Of a stretch of DNA of 64,000 nt, positions 1-9,535 are shown piece after piece (within the stretch, counting starts at the first letter, position 1; each line of letters starts with the position of its first letter). A program made the translations under genes and the position numbers. The stretch is from CAVVGZ01 sp963841845. GTDB taxonomy: Bacteria; Chloroflexota; Anaerolineae; Anaerolineales; Anaerolineaceae. The stretch spans positions 124,001 through 188,000 of the forward strand of contig CAWJEG010000009.1 of NCBI GenBank assembly GCA_963841845.1, read 5' to 3'. The notes beneath the pieces were generated by a model, which worked only from the letters and a program-made list of their open reading frames with translations, did not search any database and had not been told where the DNA came from.

Positions 1-957
1 ATGATAGGGGCGGGTGATACTGGCAGAAAAGCGGTTATGCAGGATGATATTCGCCCATTCGTAATAAATATCGATATCATTGGCAAAATTGAACATATCG
101 GTTGTCAACCCACCTGGTGGACGCATGTTGACTTCCAGACCGACCAGCCGGTCGTCCGGGGTGCGGAAGAATTCAAAATGAAAGAAACGTTTGCGGATGT
201 TGTAGGCTCGCACGATTCTGCGCCCGGCCTGCTCAAGGTCGGATGGGATCTTACGCAGGGTGTAATAATAAACGTCCCAATTTTCGTTGACGGTCTCCAT
301 GATACCCTGGGAGTACTCCAGCGAGGAGAAGAAGACAATATCTCCGTTATGATCCGTCAAGCCGTCAAAGGTTTGCATACGGCCTTCAATAAATTTTTCC
401 AGAATGTAGTCCACCGGTGGCGGCGTGGAAAGGAAAACATCCATTTGTTGCTGGTTGTCGAAGCGATAGGTTTGGGAAGCCCCCACCCCGATATCCGGCT
501 TGGCTATCAAGGGAAAACCAACTTTCTGGGCAAATTTTTTCCCGGCGGAAGCCGATTTTACCACGATACCAGGGGCGGTTTCTACGCCTGCTTTTTGATA
601 CATAAATTTCATGAGGGATTTGCGCTTAATGGCAGGCAGGCTTTCAAGGGTTATTCCTTCGATATTGAAATCGGTCCTTAACCTGGCTTCAGTTTCCATC
701 CAGTATTCGCTGTGGGAATCAAGCCCGTTGATTTTGCCCCATTTGTAAGTGAGATAACCCATAGCCCGCACCAGATCATCGTAATTGTGCATGTTGGGCA
801 CATAATAATAATCATTCAGGGCAGATTTCAATTCGGGATGCAGATTGTCGTAAGGTTCATCGGCGATGCCCAGCACGTTAGCTCCAAGTGCCCGCAGACT
901 GCCGCAGAACTGGTAGTAATTTGGTGGAAAATGGGGCGATAGAAATACAAAGTTCAT
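1..957 (-). CDS. ATP-grasp domain protein (C-terminal part cut by window edge)
   Basis: The reverse strand is open for 319 codons from an ATG at 957 to the window edge, so the gene is incomplete at its 3' end. A GGGAG motif sits about 8 bases before the ATG. The protein has an N-terminal pre-ATP-grasp region, then a lysine-containing strand (VGFPLIAKPDIGVGAS, about residues 155-170), an EKFIEG strand and a late GLEVNMRPPGG motif whose Glu and Asn normally bind metal. These are the hallmarks of ATP-grasp enzymes that join a carboxylate to an amine or thiol through an acylphosphate. The substrate cannot be read from sequence. It stands alone, with a decayed gene divergent to it. Confidence 0.8.
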   Translation of the reverse strand, partial: MNFVFLSPHFPPNYYQFCGSLRALGANVLGIADEPYDNLHPELKSALNDYYYVPNMHNYDDLVRAMGYLTYKWGKINGLDSHSEYWMETEARLRTDFNIEGITLESLPAIKRKSLMKFMYQKAGVETAPGIVVKSASAGKKFAQKVGFPLIAKPDIGVGASQTYRFDNQQQMDVFLSTPPPVDYILEKFIEGRMQTFDGLTDHNGDIVFFSSLEYSQGIMETVNENWDVYYYTLRKIPSDLEQAGRRIVRAYNIRKRFFHFEFFRTPDDRLVGLEVNMRPPGGLTTDMFNFANDIDIYYEWANIILHNRFSASITRPYH

Positions 958-1062
958 AGACTGACTCCCAGAATAATTTCTTATGTTATCGGGGAAGATG
1001 GGATTCGTCAATAGACTGTTAAGGTTTCCATTATAATGCTACAAACGGTACAAAGTGATTAC

Positions 1063-1623
1063 ATGTTGGAATATAAATGGATGCTTATCTGTCCCCAGCT
1101 TCTTGCCATACCCTTCAGCCCGCGGGTGGGATGCGTTCCTATGGGTCTTTGGGATTGAGAAACGGTCTCTGAAAATTGCCATTTTCAGATGCATCACTCA
1201 GGTTCGTTGATGAGTTGTGGAGTATAACAACAGCAAGGGTGGAATCAGCAATACATTCCTTGCAAATGACTGGGATGAAGATACCTAAAAGGGCATCCTG
1301 GATGGCTTCATGCACGACTGTGCAGCGGAATATGGTGAGGTTATGGACCAATGTGAGCACTTTCCTGGCGAACTTAAGAAAGAGACCGAACGAGGCAGTT
1401 CCAGTTTTGCAGAGTATGAGTAATACGAGTCAGATCTTAAAAAGCTTGAAAGTTGGTTGAGAAAGGTTGAGCTGCGAAATTTCCTGAGAGCAGCCCGGCA
1501 AAAAACGCAGAAGGATTCTTTATGCAATGCTGTGATGCATTTCAGGTTTTTGCTGATCAAGTTTTTACCCGGGTAGGCAGGTTGGATATCGGGAAAAACA
1601 ATAAAAACCCGGATAATGTATAA
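1063..1623 (+). pseudogene. Decayed ChrB-like (chromate resistance regulator family) gene
   Basis: No intact frame exists, but joining frames gives a recognisable ChrB N-terminal-domain protein of about 185 residues. The ATG at 1063 opens with KWMLICPQLLAIPFSPRV, like the WLLLIYxLPAxPSxLRV start of the family. Another frame gives LPFSDASLRFVDELW. The next has CAAEYGEVMDQCEHFPGELK, then an in-frame stop, then YESDLKKLESWLRKVELRNF. A last shift gives QCCDAFQVFADQVFTRVG before TAA at 1621. At least three frame breaks and two stops make it a pseudogene. The family is often next to transporters, and an intact MFS gene follows 70 bases later. Recognition is from memory of the family pattern. Confidence 0.65.
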
Positions 1624-1693
1624 CCATCATTCCAAACCTGTATTGTGATAAATAAACACCTTGTTAAATCGATGGATCTCAAAGAACAAAACT

Positions 1694-2935
1694 ATGGCAG
1701 AAATCACAGGGCAATCAAATGAAAGGCAGCGGATCAAGAACCTGCCCCGCAATGTATGGGCGGTCGGCATTACCAGCTTGTTCATGGACATCTCCAGCGA
1801 GATGGTTGTTTATTTAATCCCTTTATTCCTCTCCAATGTATTAGGTGTACAAACCAGCATCATTGGTTTTATTGATGGGATCGCCGAGGCGATAGCCAGC
1901 ATCCTCAAATTGTTTTCCGGTTGGTTTTCCGATAAGATGGGTGGCCGCAAGTGGCTGGCAGTGGCCGGGTACGGGCTTTCAGCTGTTGTCAAGCCTTTTT
2001 ATTATTTCGCCCAAAGCTGGGGAATGATAGCCGGAGTGCGCTGGGTTGATCGTATCGGAAAAGGTATCCGTACAGCACCCCGTGATGCCCTGGTTGCAGA
2101 TTCTACCAGTAAGGAAATACGAGGATTGGCTTTCGGTTTTCACCGTGCCATGGATACTGTAGGTGCAATGATCGGGCTGCTGATTGCGGCACTGGTGGTC
2201 TGGCTTGTACAGGCTAACAGCGTTGACCTATCCCGTTCTACCTTCCAGATCATTGTTTTAATCAGCATGATCCCTGCATTCCTGGCTGTTCTATCCCTGG
2301 CGATAGGGGCAAAGGATGTCCCTGTTTCTGACCAGCGGACTGTCCCGAAGTTTTCCTTGAAAAATATGGGAAGACCCTTCACTATTTTCCTAGTCATTGT
2401 GAGTATTTTTACCCTGGGAAATTCTTCTGACAGCTTTCTTGTTCTCCGGGCTCAAAACCTTGGAATTTCGGTAATTGGAATAATGGTCATGGTGGCGGTC
2501 TTCAACCTGGTGTATGCGGCAGTCTCCACGCCGGCGGGGTCACTCTCTGACCGAATTGGGAGAAGGCGACTGATTGTTGGCGGGTGGCTGGTTTACGCCG
2601 TGATTTACCTGGGCTTTGCCGCCGCCACGCAGTCCTGGCAGGTTTGGCTTCTGTATGTTGCGTATGGGCTTTATTATGGGCTGGCATATGGATCGGCGAA
2701 TGCCCTGGTGGCCGACCTGGTACCAGAAAACATGCGCGGAACTGCCTATGGAACTTACCATGCGGTAATCGGTTTACTGGCTTTCCCGGCATCACTGATT
2801 GCGGGGATTCTGTGGGAAGGCGCCTGGGGTTGGGGTGGATTCGGCCCATCGGCACCCTTCCTGTTCGGCGGAATGCTGGCCCTGGCGGCGGCGTTATTAA
2901 TGATTTTCTGGATGCCAAAGACCACCATAACATAG
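1694..2935 (+). CDS. MFS transporter
   Basis: A 413-residue polytopic membrane protein with about 12 hydrophobic segments, the usual length for a major facilitator. The loop between helices 2 and 3 carries GWFSDKMGGRK (motif A), and DRIGKGIRTAPRDALVADS lies after helix 4. The second half repeats motif A as GSLSDRIGRRR. Proteins with the GIRTAPRDAL loop are proton-driven exporters of uncertain substrate. I chose the ATG at 1694 over an upstream TTG at 1661 because the extra 11 residues are polar and not family-like; neither has a good ribosome site. It follows a decayed chrB-like gene, which makes efflux of a toxic compound plausible but unproven. Confidence 0.85.
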   Translation: MAEITGQSNERQRIKNLPRNVWAVGITSLFMDISSEMVVYLIPLFLSNVLGVQTSIIGFIDGIAEAIASILKLFSGWFSDKMGGRKWLAVAGYGLSAVVKPFYYFAQSWGMIAGVRWVDRIGKGIRTAPRDALVADSTSKEIRGLAFGFHRAMDTVGAMIGLLIAALVVWLVQANSVDLSRSTFQIIVLISMIPAFLAVLSLAIGAKDVPVSDQRTVPKFSLKNMGRPFTIFLVIVSIFTLGNSSDSFLVLRAQNLGISVIGIMVMVAVFNLVYAAVSTPAGSLSDRIGRRRLIVGGWLVYAVIYLGFAAATQSWQVWLLYVAYGLYYGLAYGSANALVADLVPENMRGTAYGTYHAVIGLLAFPASLIAGILWEGAWGWGGFGPSAPFLFGGMLALAAALLMIFWMPKTTIT

Positions 2936-3182
2936 AGGCAATCCTCACCTTTGCACCCATAAAGCAGTTCCAACCAATTGTTTTTTCATCGCCGCGGTTA
3001 GTTGAGGGGATGAACAATGATGTATAGATGATTTTTGATTCAGGGAGATTTGGGTTGGTTTGAGGCGGATAGGCGACCACGGATGATTGCAGAATACGCA
3101 AAGGCGGTCTTAATTGGGAGGAGGGTTGCCCTTGTGGTGGGATAATGCCCCGGCGATGATGAAATGGGGTATAAATAAGGGT

Positions 3183-4304
3183 ATGGACCAGTCCCAGAAA
3201 CGGACATTCACCCTTCTCCTGCTGACCGGTGTACTGGTATTCATCCTGTTTATATTCCCCAATTTCAAGGGTGCCAAGGATGCGGTGATGCTTTCCATCT
3301 TTGAGGTGGATGAGTATGCCCAGTATCCGCACATCCTGCGCATGGTCACCCCGGGGGATTCACTCTACCAGACGGTGCGCAACTTTTTGCTCTACCTGCA
3401 TTACTATTATGGTTACCCTTTCTACTTTCTTTCGGCAGTATCCATACTGCCTATTAAATGGATTTCAGGATCTGATTGGTCGCTGCAGACACCCCTGATC
3501 GTCCTCATGCTCCGGCAGATGTTAAGTGTCCTTCCTGCACTTCTGGCTGTGGGAGTACTAACCTACTGCCAGACCGGATTCCGGACCCGCTGGCGGTCAC
3601 TGCTTTTATTTTTGTTCCTGCTGATCGTCCCGGGGATGGTATCCAACAACTTGTGGTGGCACCCGGACGCCCTGGCTTTGCTTTTTGTTGCCCTCACGTT
3701 TTTTTTCCTGCAGCGGGATGATATGCGTTTCGGACGCAATTTCCTGCTGGCAGCCGCAGCCTGCGGGCTGGCTGTCAGTGCCAAGCACCAGGGATTGTTT
3801 TTCTACCTGGCTGTTCCGTTTTATCTAATCTGGGGTGCAGTGGTGCGCAGGCTTATCTGGTGGAAAGTACCCCTACTTGGGCTGATTTTTATAGCTGTAA
3901 TGGCCGGAGCAATTCTTGTGACCAATCCTCTGCTCTTGCTGCCGCAGGAACGTGCTGAGATCATAGCCACCCAGGTAAATAATCTGCAAACACTTGGCAG
4001 CGGATTTGTTTTCCTAAACGCCCAGCCTTATTTTGCGTGGAACCGTTACCCGGATGATTTCCGCATCCACTACGGGGAATTTGCATTTATCCTGCTTGCT
4101 CTGGCAGCGCTGGTTTTGGGCATGCGCAACCCGCGCAGGCGTGTTCTGAATGTGATGATATTGTTGTGGACTATTCCATTATTCTATTCCATTAATTTTG
4201 CCGCTACACGGCGGACGCATTATTTTTTGCCGGTGATCCTGCCTTTGTTTTCATCCCTGCACAGCCTGTTTCCAGAAGAATGGCGATTTGACCAATCCGT
4301 TTGA
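3183..4304 (+). CDS. GT-C family membrane glycosyltransferase, N-terminal part
   Basis: A membrane protein with about nine hydrophobic segments. Its first extracytoplasmic loop carries an acidic FEVDEYAQYPHI motif, as in GT-C (PMT/ArnT-like) glycosyltransferases that use lipid-phosphate sugars. The ATG at 3183 is chosen; ATGs at 3156 and 3159 and a TTG at 3114 lie in frame upstream and are possible. The frame stops at 4304 just where such proteins pass into their last helices and soluble tail, and the next frame, starting at 4288, supplies that part. This looks like one gene of about 550 residues split by an indel near 4265-4300. Sugar donor and acceptor are unknown. Confidence 0.7.
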   Translation: MDQSQKRTFTLLLLTGVLVFILFIFPNFKGAKDAVMLSIFEVDEYAQYPHILRMVTPGDSLYQTVRNFLLYLHYYYGYPFYFLSAVSILPIKWISGSDWSLQTPLIVLMLRQMLSVLPALLAVGVLTYCQTGFRTRWRSLLLFLFLLIVPGMVSNNLWWHPDALALLFVALTFFFLQRDDMRFGRNFLLAAAACGLAVSAKHQGLFFYLAVPFYLIWGAVVRRLIWWKVPLLGLIFIAVMAGAILVTNPLLLLPQERAEIIATQVNNLQTLGSGFVFLNAQPYFAWNRYPDDFRIHYGEFAFILLALAALVLGMRNPRRRVLNVMILLWTIPLFYSINFAATRRTHYFLPVILPLFSSLHSLFPEEWRFDQSV

Positions 4305-4827
4305 AAGAGGTCTTTCTGGAAGGAAACGGATAACCGGGATACTTGTATTTTGTGTCCTGGCAGGGATATTGCTCCAGGGAGCAGCTTTCTTAATTGCTGA
4401 CGTGGATATTTATTCACGGCAGTTAAACCGCGAGCAGACATCTCCTTCGCTTGCATTTTATGAAACCCTGTCTTCCAAGGTACTGAAATCCTTTGAGGAA
4501 GACAGGCTCGTTTTTTACCGCGATTGGCATATGTATGTTCCTCCTGACCACCCCGGCTGGCGGGTAGAAATGAATTGGGAACTGGCCTCCTATGAATTAA
4601 TGGCAGACCTGCTGCCGGATGTGATCCTCCTGGAACGGGCAAATTTAGAGATGGTGACCCAACCTGGTGCACTTGAAGAAGCCGCCAGGCCGGATGATAT
4701 GGGCGCCTGGCAGCGGTTTTATGGAGATGCCAGTTTGGATAAGCTGCCCGGTTATGAAATGGTCTATTCAGATCATTTCGGGCTGGCATTTCTAAGGTCG
4801 GATCTGGCTGATAGAATTCAGCCGTAG
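4288..4827 (+). CDS. C-terminal fragment of the split GT-C glycosyltransferase
   Basis: A 179-residue frame with a TTG start that overlaps the preceding frame by 17 bases. It has one hydrophobic segment (GILVFCVLAGILLQGAAFLI) followed by a soluble region with DVDIYSRQLNREQTSPSLAF and YRDWHMYVPP. That arrangement of a last helix plus a periplasmic tail is what the upstream protein lacks. The frame continues open upstream of the TTG, so an indel explains the split better than a separate gene. If translated alone it would be a small anchored protein of unknown function. Confidence 0.55.
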   Translation: MTNPFERGLSGRKRITGILVFCVLAGILLQGAAFLIADVDIYSRQLNREQTSPSLAFYETLSSKVLKSFEEDRLVFYRDWHMYVPPDHPGWRVEMNWELASYELMADLLPDVILLERANLEMVTQPGALEEAARPDDMGAWQRFYGDASLDKLPGYEMVYSDHFGLAFLRSDLADRIQP

Positions 4828-4921
4828 AAATGTCTCCTGGAAATCATCCTTGGGGAAATTAGCCAGTATGATGTGGGATTTCAATATTTTGTAATAATTG
4901 GTATTTTTGAGGGGGAAAAAT

Positions 4922-6481
4922 TCAATCAGCCAGCTTTAAGCGGATGAAGAAACAGGTTTTATTATCAACCGGGAGCATGCCAATCTCACCGTGGTGATTC
5001 TCTATGATGGCTTTAGCAATTGCCAATCCGAGACCGGACCCCGGATAGCCGGACACATTTCTGCTGCGGTAGAAATGATTGAACACAAGGTCTTTTTCTT
5101 CTGGCAGCACTCCGATTCCGTTATCTTCAAAGGTGATTAATGCCCAGGCATCTTCTTTAGAGAGCTTGATAGTAATACAGCCACCGGTTGGTGTAAACTT
5201 CACCGCATTTTCCATGAGATTATAGACGGCGCGATGAATTTGCAAAGGGTTTCCCATGGCCACAGTTGGAGATTCTGGCATATCCAGACGGAATTCTATC
5301 CCCGCCTGCTCAGCTGCAGAAGCATGAATCTCACTGGCTTGAAGGAGCAGCTGACGTAAATCAAACTGCTCGGATAAATTATCTGCGTTATCAACCTCGA
5401 TCTTAGACAGGTCAAGCAGGTCTTTTGATAATTGTTCGAGCCGTTTGACCTGGTCCAGGGATCGGGAAACAAGTCCCGCGGATTTATCCGGATCCTTTTC
5501 TGTGAGCGCCAGGCTTAAATCTGCGTGCAGCGCAGTGAGCGGGGTACGAATCTCGTGGGCTGCGTCGGATACGAAGCGGCGTAAAGTGTCTACATTCTTC
5601 TGGATGCGTTCCGCCATCTGATTAAACGTATCCGCCAGCGAGGACAGTTCAGCCGGTTTAAGCCGTGGAGCCCGGGCAGCAAAATCGCCTTCTTTCATGC
5701 GGATGGTGGCACTTTCAAGGGCAGAGATCGGGCGGGTGATCTGGCGGCTGACCAGCCAGCCGATCACTATGGAAACAGCCAGGGATATCAGGCTGGCAAT
5801 TAACCAGCCCTGGATGACCTTGTTGATAATACTCCGGCCATATTCCGGGGATTCGGATATCTGAATTGATCCAAGCTCCTGGTCATTCTGATCGAAGAAA
5901 GCTGCCTCACCCTTTAGTTTGGAACGCGGACCATTTTCTATAATTTCCGATTCAAGCATAAATCCAAACATATTAGGGCTGGCGTTAAAACCAGGCGGGG
6001 GAGGGTTTTGCCCCATGGACTCTGGCTTGCTCCCCGGTGAGAAGGAAAAAGGCTGTCCGGTACTGTCTACCCCGGAGGGAGTATCCTGGTCCGGGAGAGG
6101 AATCTCCTTACTCGGAGGTAGATGTATGTACCATGCTTTGGTAGGTGTACCAGAATCAGCGATAATATTTAGATCCAGGTCAAGGATTTTCACTCTCGAC
6201 TGCATTAAAAAGGCAGCGACCGTAGCCTGGTTTTTAAATAAATCCAAATTTGTTTGTATGTCTCCATTCCCCGATATATTCTCCCGGTGTGCTAAGGCAC
6301 TTAAACTACGCCCCAACCCATTTGCATTCCCATCCAGATATTTTTGCTCGAGCGTCTGGTAATAATTGCTGATAATCAGGAAAAGGACCACTCCAATCAA
6401 GGAAGTAGCAAGGAGGGCAATTCCAGCATATGTAAGTGGCAGCTGCAAGCGAAGGGTTTTTGGAAAGATCTTGCTTTTCAT
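4922..6481 (-). CDS. Two-component sensor histidine kinase
   Basis: The 519-residue protein has TM1 (about residues 16-38), a 185-residue extracytoplasmic sensor rich in proline and serine (about 125-170), TM2 (226-245), HAMP, a HisKA dimerisation helix with DAAHEIRTPLTAL (phospho-acceptor His309) and an HATPase domain with NLMENAVKFTP, DNGIGV and GSGLGLAIAK. All catalytic boxes are present. It is the last gene of a minus-strand series that begins with a response regulator at 12038, and the frameshifted MacB permease ends 42 bases upstream. By context it senses an envelope stress or a substrate of this exporter and phosphorylates that regulator. Confidence 0.92.
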   Translation of the reverse strand: MKSKIFPKTLRLQLPLTYAGIALLATSLIGVVLFLIISNYYQTLEQKYLDGNANGLGRSLSALAHRENISGNGDIQTNLDLFKNQATVAAFLMQSRVKILDLDLNIIADSGTPTKAWYIHLPPSKEIPLPDQDTPSGVDSTGQPFSFSPGSKPESMGQNPPPPGFNASPNMFGFMLESEIIENGPRSKLKGEAAFFDQNDQELGSIQISESPEYGRSIINKVIQGWLIASLISLAVSIVIGWLVSRQITRPISALESATIRMKEGDFAARAPRLKPAELSSLADTFNQMAERIQKNVDTLRRFVSDAAHEIRTPLTALHADLSLALTEKDPDKSAGLVSRSLDQVKRLEQLSKDLLDLSKIEVDNADNLSEQFDLRQLLLQASEIHASAAEQAGIEFRLDMPESPTVAMGNPLQIHRAVYNLMENAVKFTPTGGCITIKLSKEDAWALITFEDNGIGVLPEEKDLVFNHFYRSRNVSGYPGSGLGLAIAKAIIENHHGEIGMLPVDNKTCFFIRLKLAD

Positions 6482-6523
6482 TTCAGGTATCTACTTTGGA
6501 AAATATGGCGATTAGATACCATT

Positions 6524-7829
6524 TTACTCGTGTTTTAAGGCATCTACCGGTAAAAGCGAAGCCGCTCTCAAGGATGGGAAGAGCCCAGAGAGGCTTCCAA
6601 TGACGGTTGAAAAGACCAGGGCGAAGATTGGCAGATAGTATGGCATATATACGGCAGATACCCCGCTTAAGGTTGTACCGCTGGCTGAGGCTTGAGATTC
6701 AAGGTATGGGCTGGCAATTGCATTAATGATTTTACCAAGACCAACACCCAGGATTAATCCGCCGACGCCACCAAGGAACCCGATTCCGGCGCTTTCCCCG
6801 AGGAAAAGTACGAGGATATCCTGGTTGGTTGCCCCGAGAGCTTTTAGCAACCCAATTTCCCGCGTGCGTTCCAGGATGGCCATGGTCATCGTATTGGCGA
6901 TGCCGATGGCGGCAACCAGCAGAGTGATGGCACCTACACCGCCGAAGATGACCTGGATCACGGTAAAGATGGTATTGATATTTTCCAGAAAGGATTGGGG
7001 GGTCATCGCCTGATATCCAATTCCGGTTATGATATCCGCTACGGCGGTCACATTATTTGAATCATTTACCTGGATAACAGCGCTTGAATAACTATCGTCG
7101 TTATGATTAATGCGTTCCCCATTCTGCCACAGGTAGACCTTATCGGCATCCTGCATGGGAATATAGACTGAGTAATCAGATTGGTCACTGGCCTCCTTAA
7201 GGATACCTGCCACTTTGAGACTGATTACTTTTGTTTTAGTACCGGTTGAATCTTGTTTGGAAAGGGTCCATTTAATCCGTTTACCAAGGAGGTCCTCGGT
7301 AAGGGTCGAATTTACACCGGCATAGTTTGACCGGTAAAAATTATCCTGTACAGATGCTCCCAAAATCACCTCACCTGGATTGAGCTCGGTTGTTCCCCTG
7401 GCAGCCGTCATCCCTAATTCTGAAAGGTCATCCACATCGATGCCTGTGATATTGGCGCGCCCCATAAAATTTTGAAAAGATAACGTTGATGCTCCTGAGA
7501 CACTGTACTGGGGAACCACCATGGATACGTTCGGGATGGTGGCAAACTGGGCAATCACGTCATCGGTTAAATCCAGCTGAGTGGTAGTGCTGCTGGTGGT
7601 TCTGCTTCCTCCTGTGAACCTTCCAAAACCAGTTGATACTGTGACCTTTGTGAGATCACGGTTGCCGGCAAACTGGGCAGTAACAATTTTCTGCAAGGCC
7701 CCCGACCAGGGCAACAAGCAGGATAATGGATGCTGACCCTACCATTACTCCCAGGGAAGTTAATAATACCCGGCTCTTCTGGCGCTGGATATTTTCAATG
7801 ATAAAGCTGACCAATTCAAATAGATTCAT
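6524..7829 (-). pseudogene. MacB/FtsX-type ABC permease, interrupted by one frameshift
   Basis: The ATG at 7829 begins MNLFELVSFIIENIQRQKSR and a first transmembrane helix ending VALVGG. That frame then fails, while the neighbouring frame continues with LQKIVTAQFAGNRDLTKVTV down to 6524. Removing one base from the C5 run at 7699-7703 (G5 on the coding strand) restores LVGALQKIVTAQ, the normal MacB pattern. The whole product is about 434 residues: TM1, a periplasmic MacB-core domain and a C-terminal FtsX domain with TMAILERTREIGLLKALGA. It would pair with the ATPase at 9536-10231. Whether the indel is real or a homopolymer error cannot be told from sequence. Confidence 0.8.
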
Positions 7830-7832
7830 GAG

Positions 7833-9440
7833 CTACGGTGTTGGAGTTGGCGGAAAGACGGGCCTTGTTCCCCGGGACGGCTGCGTTGATGAGCTGTCCA
7901 GGCCGACCAGACCGCGGAGGAGACGCAGGATGACCTGCCAGATGCTTTCCTGGGATGTTTGCCCGCCAGGGAAATCTTCAGCTCCCATTTGTCCGGCTCC
8001 TGGGGTGAACTGAAGAGAAGGGTTGAGGTTGGAGGTGGATTCGTTCACCTCGATACTTAATTCGGCAGTGATGGTCTGTGTATTAGCAAATACATCCTGG
8101 TAAGACACGTTGATTTTTACCGGGAGGGTTCCGGATTGATGGGGAGTAACCTCGGAGTCCATTGTAAAAGTCCCGCCGCTGTCCAGGTTTCCGATGAAAA
8201 CAAGGTTATTGGTCAGGGTAGAATTTGGCATGGAGATAGAAATGTCCCCCAACAAAATTGCACTGGTTGACAAATTCACCACCTGGATTGGCAAACTGCC
8301 TGCCTGATCGACGGTAAAGGTACCTGGATCTTCATAGAAACTAACCTGAATGGAAGGTATCGAGTATACCAACAGGGTGATGATTTGCTGATCAGAATAT
8401 TTTATTCCATAGGGATCCATATACTCAAAACTCAAGGTTATCGGGACTGCGCCTGTCGAGGAGGAGGAATTGACGATAAAGGACTGCTGGATGTCCAAGG
8501 TCTCACTAACTCCCACATCACCCAATACCTGGACATTAGAGGATCCTACTGGCAGGAAATCAGTCGAGTTGGCGGTTGTAGTTGAATCACTGCTGGAGGT
8601 TGATTGCTTGCCGATGGCAATATTGGCGGAACGTGCTTCGAAATTTCCACTGTTCTGGATGTCCAGGTTGAGGATAAAGGAGGTGCCGGGATAAAGCACG
8701 TCGACATCCGTATCGTAAGAATTGACCACAAGCTGGGGACGCCCGATTGCGGTTCCGGTGGGAGTTGCCGTCGCCCCGGAGGAATAGAGGACTTCCAGAG
8801 CAATTGTAAAAGCCTGGGAATAGGGCTGATTGGAATTGTCGGTATAGTTAATGGTGACGTTTACAGCTGAAGGACTGGACGAGATGCTGCTTTTGGCCAT
8901 GAATAACTGGCTGACTGAACTGCTGTCATCCTCTTCCAAATCGGAAATTGAATGTACCCCACCGTTGCCCATTGGGACAAGGTCACTGGATGCAATAGTC
9001 ACCACAATGTTATAAGCAGTCTCCTGGCCCTGGTTCTCAAAATCAACATCCAGCGTAAAATATCCCCCTGCATAGGCGGTAACATCATAGTTGTAATTGG
9101 TCATGATAACCAGCGGGCGGGCGTATGTGATCAGAGTTGGGGTGCGGGTGTAATCAGCCGCTGGAGTCCTGGTTGGTTTGGTAGGTTGATGGGTTTCATA
9201 ATAATAATCAACCTGAACCTGAGGAGCATCCGTGGGTGTCGGATCAGGTGTATCCGACTGCACCTGAACAGGTGTTTCTGTCGGCAATGGAATGGGTGTT
9301 TCCGTATCAACCGGAATGGGTGTATCCGTAATTTCTTCCTGAGCTAATATAAGGTTGGTTCCGGTTGTCATTTGTGTTGAAAGGAAACCTGTGCTGAAAA
9401 GGGTACTTAATAATAAGGCGATGACGAATAATCGTTTCAT
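7833..9440 (-). CDS. Secreted CARDB/S-layer-like accessory protein of the ABC locus
   Basis: A 535-residue exported protein. The start is the ATG at 9440, preceded by TTGAGGA; the frame is open upstream to 9479 but without a signal sequence. A Sec signal (MKRLFVIALLLSTLFST) is followed by a Thr/Pro linker with repeated TPIP and TPT units (about residues 35-95). Then come three beta-sandwich repeats, each with a YDxxVxxxxxGxxFxLxxxxxNxG pattern like CARDB or NEW3 domains. The C-terminus ends in a PPTPTP tail with no membrane anchor or lipobox. It lies three bases before the permease start, so the two are probably coupled. It may replace the usual MacA-type adaptor; this is inferred from position. 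Confidence 0.65.
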   Translation of the reverse strand: MKRLFVIALLLSTLFSTGFLSTQMTTGTNLILAQEEITDTPIPVDTETPIPLPTETPVQVQSDTPDPTPTDAPQVQVDYYYETHQPTKPTRTPAADYTRTPTLITYARPLVIMTNYNYDVTAYAGGYFTLDVDFENQGQETAYNIVVTIASSDLVPMGNGGVHSISDLEEDDSSSVSQLFMAKSSISSSPSAVNVTINYTDNSNQPYSQAFTIALEVLYSSGATATPTGTAIGRPQLVVNSYDTDVDVLYPGTSFILNLDIQNSGNFEARSANIAIGKQSTSSSDSTTTANSTDFLPVGSSNVQVLGDVGVSETLDIQQSFIVNSSSSTGAVPITLSFEYMDPYGIKYSDQQIITLLVYSIPSIQVSFYEDPGTFTVDQAGSLPIQVVNLSTSAILLGDISISMPNSTLTNNLVFIGNLDSGGTFTMDSEVTPHQSGTLPVKINVSYQDVFANTQTITAELSIEVNESTSNLNPSLQFTPGAGQMGAEDFPGGQTSQESIWQVILRLLRGLVGLDSSSTQPSRGTRPVFPPTPTP

Positions 9441-9535
9441 GTATAAATCCTCAAATTCCGAAAGATTACTACTACCCATTTAATTGGGCTCATAATGGTG
9501 TTCATATTTTTCTACCCTGCTGTTTTATTTACCAA

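Noticed and set aside
1..681. Long plus-strand frame of 226 codons at the left edge
   Set aside because: It is the shadow of the ATP-grasp gene on the minus strand, which has conserved motifs over the same bases.
2502..3332. Minus-strand frame of 276 codons
   Set aside because: It lies across the MFS gene and the next gene, is rich in Pro and Arg as antisense frames often are, and has no family pattern.
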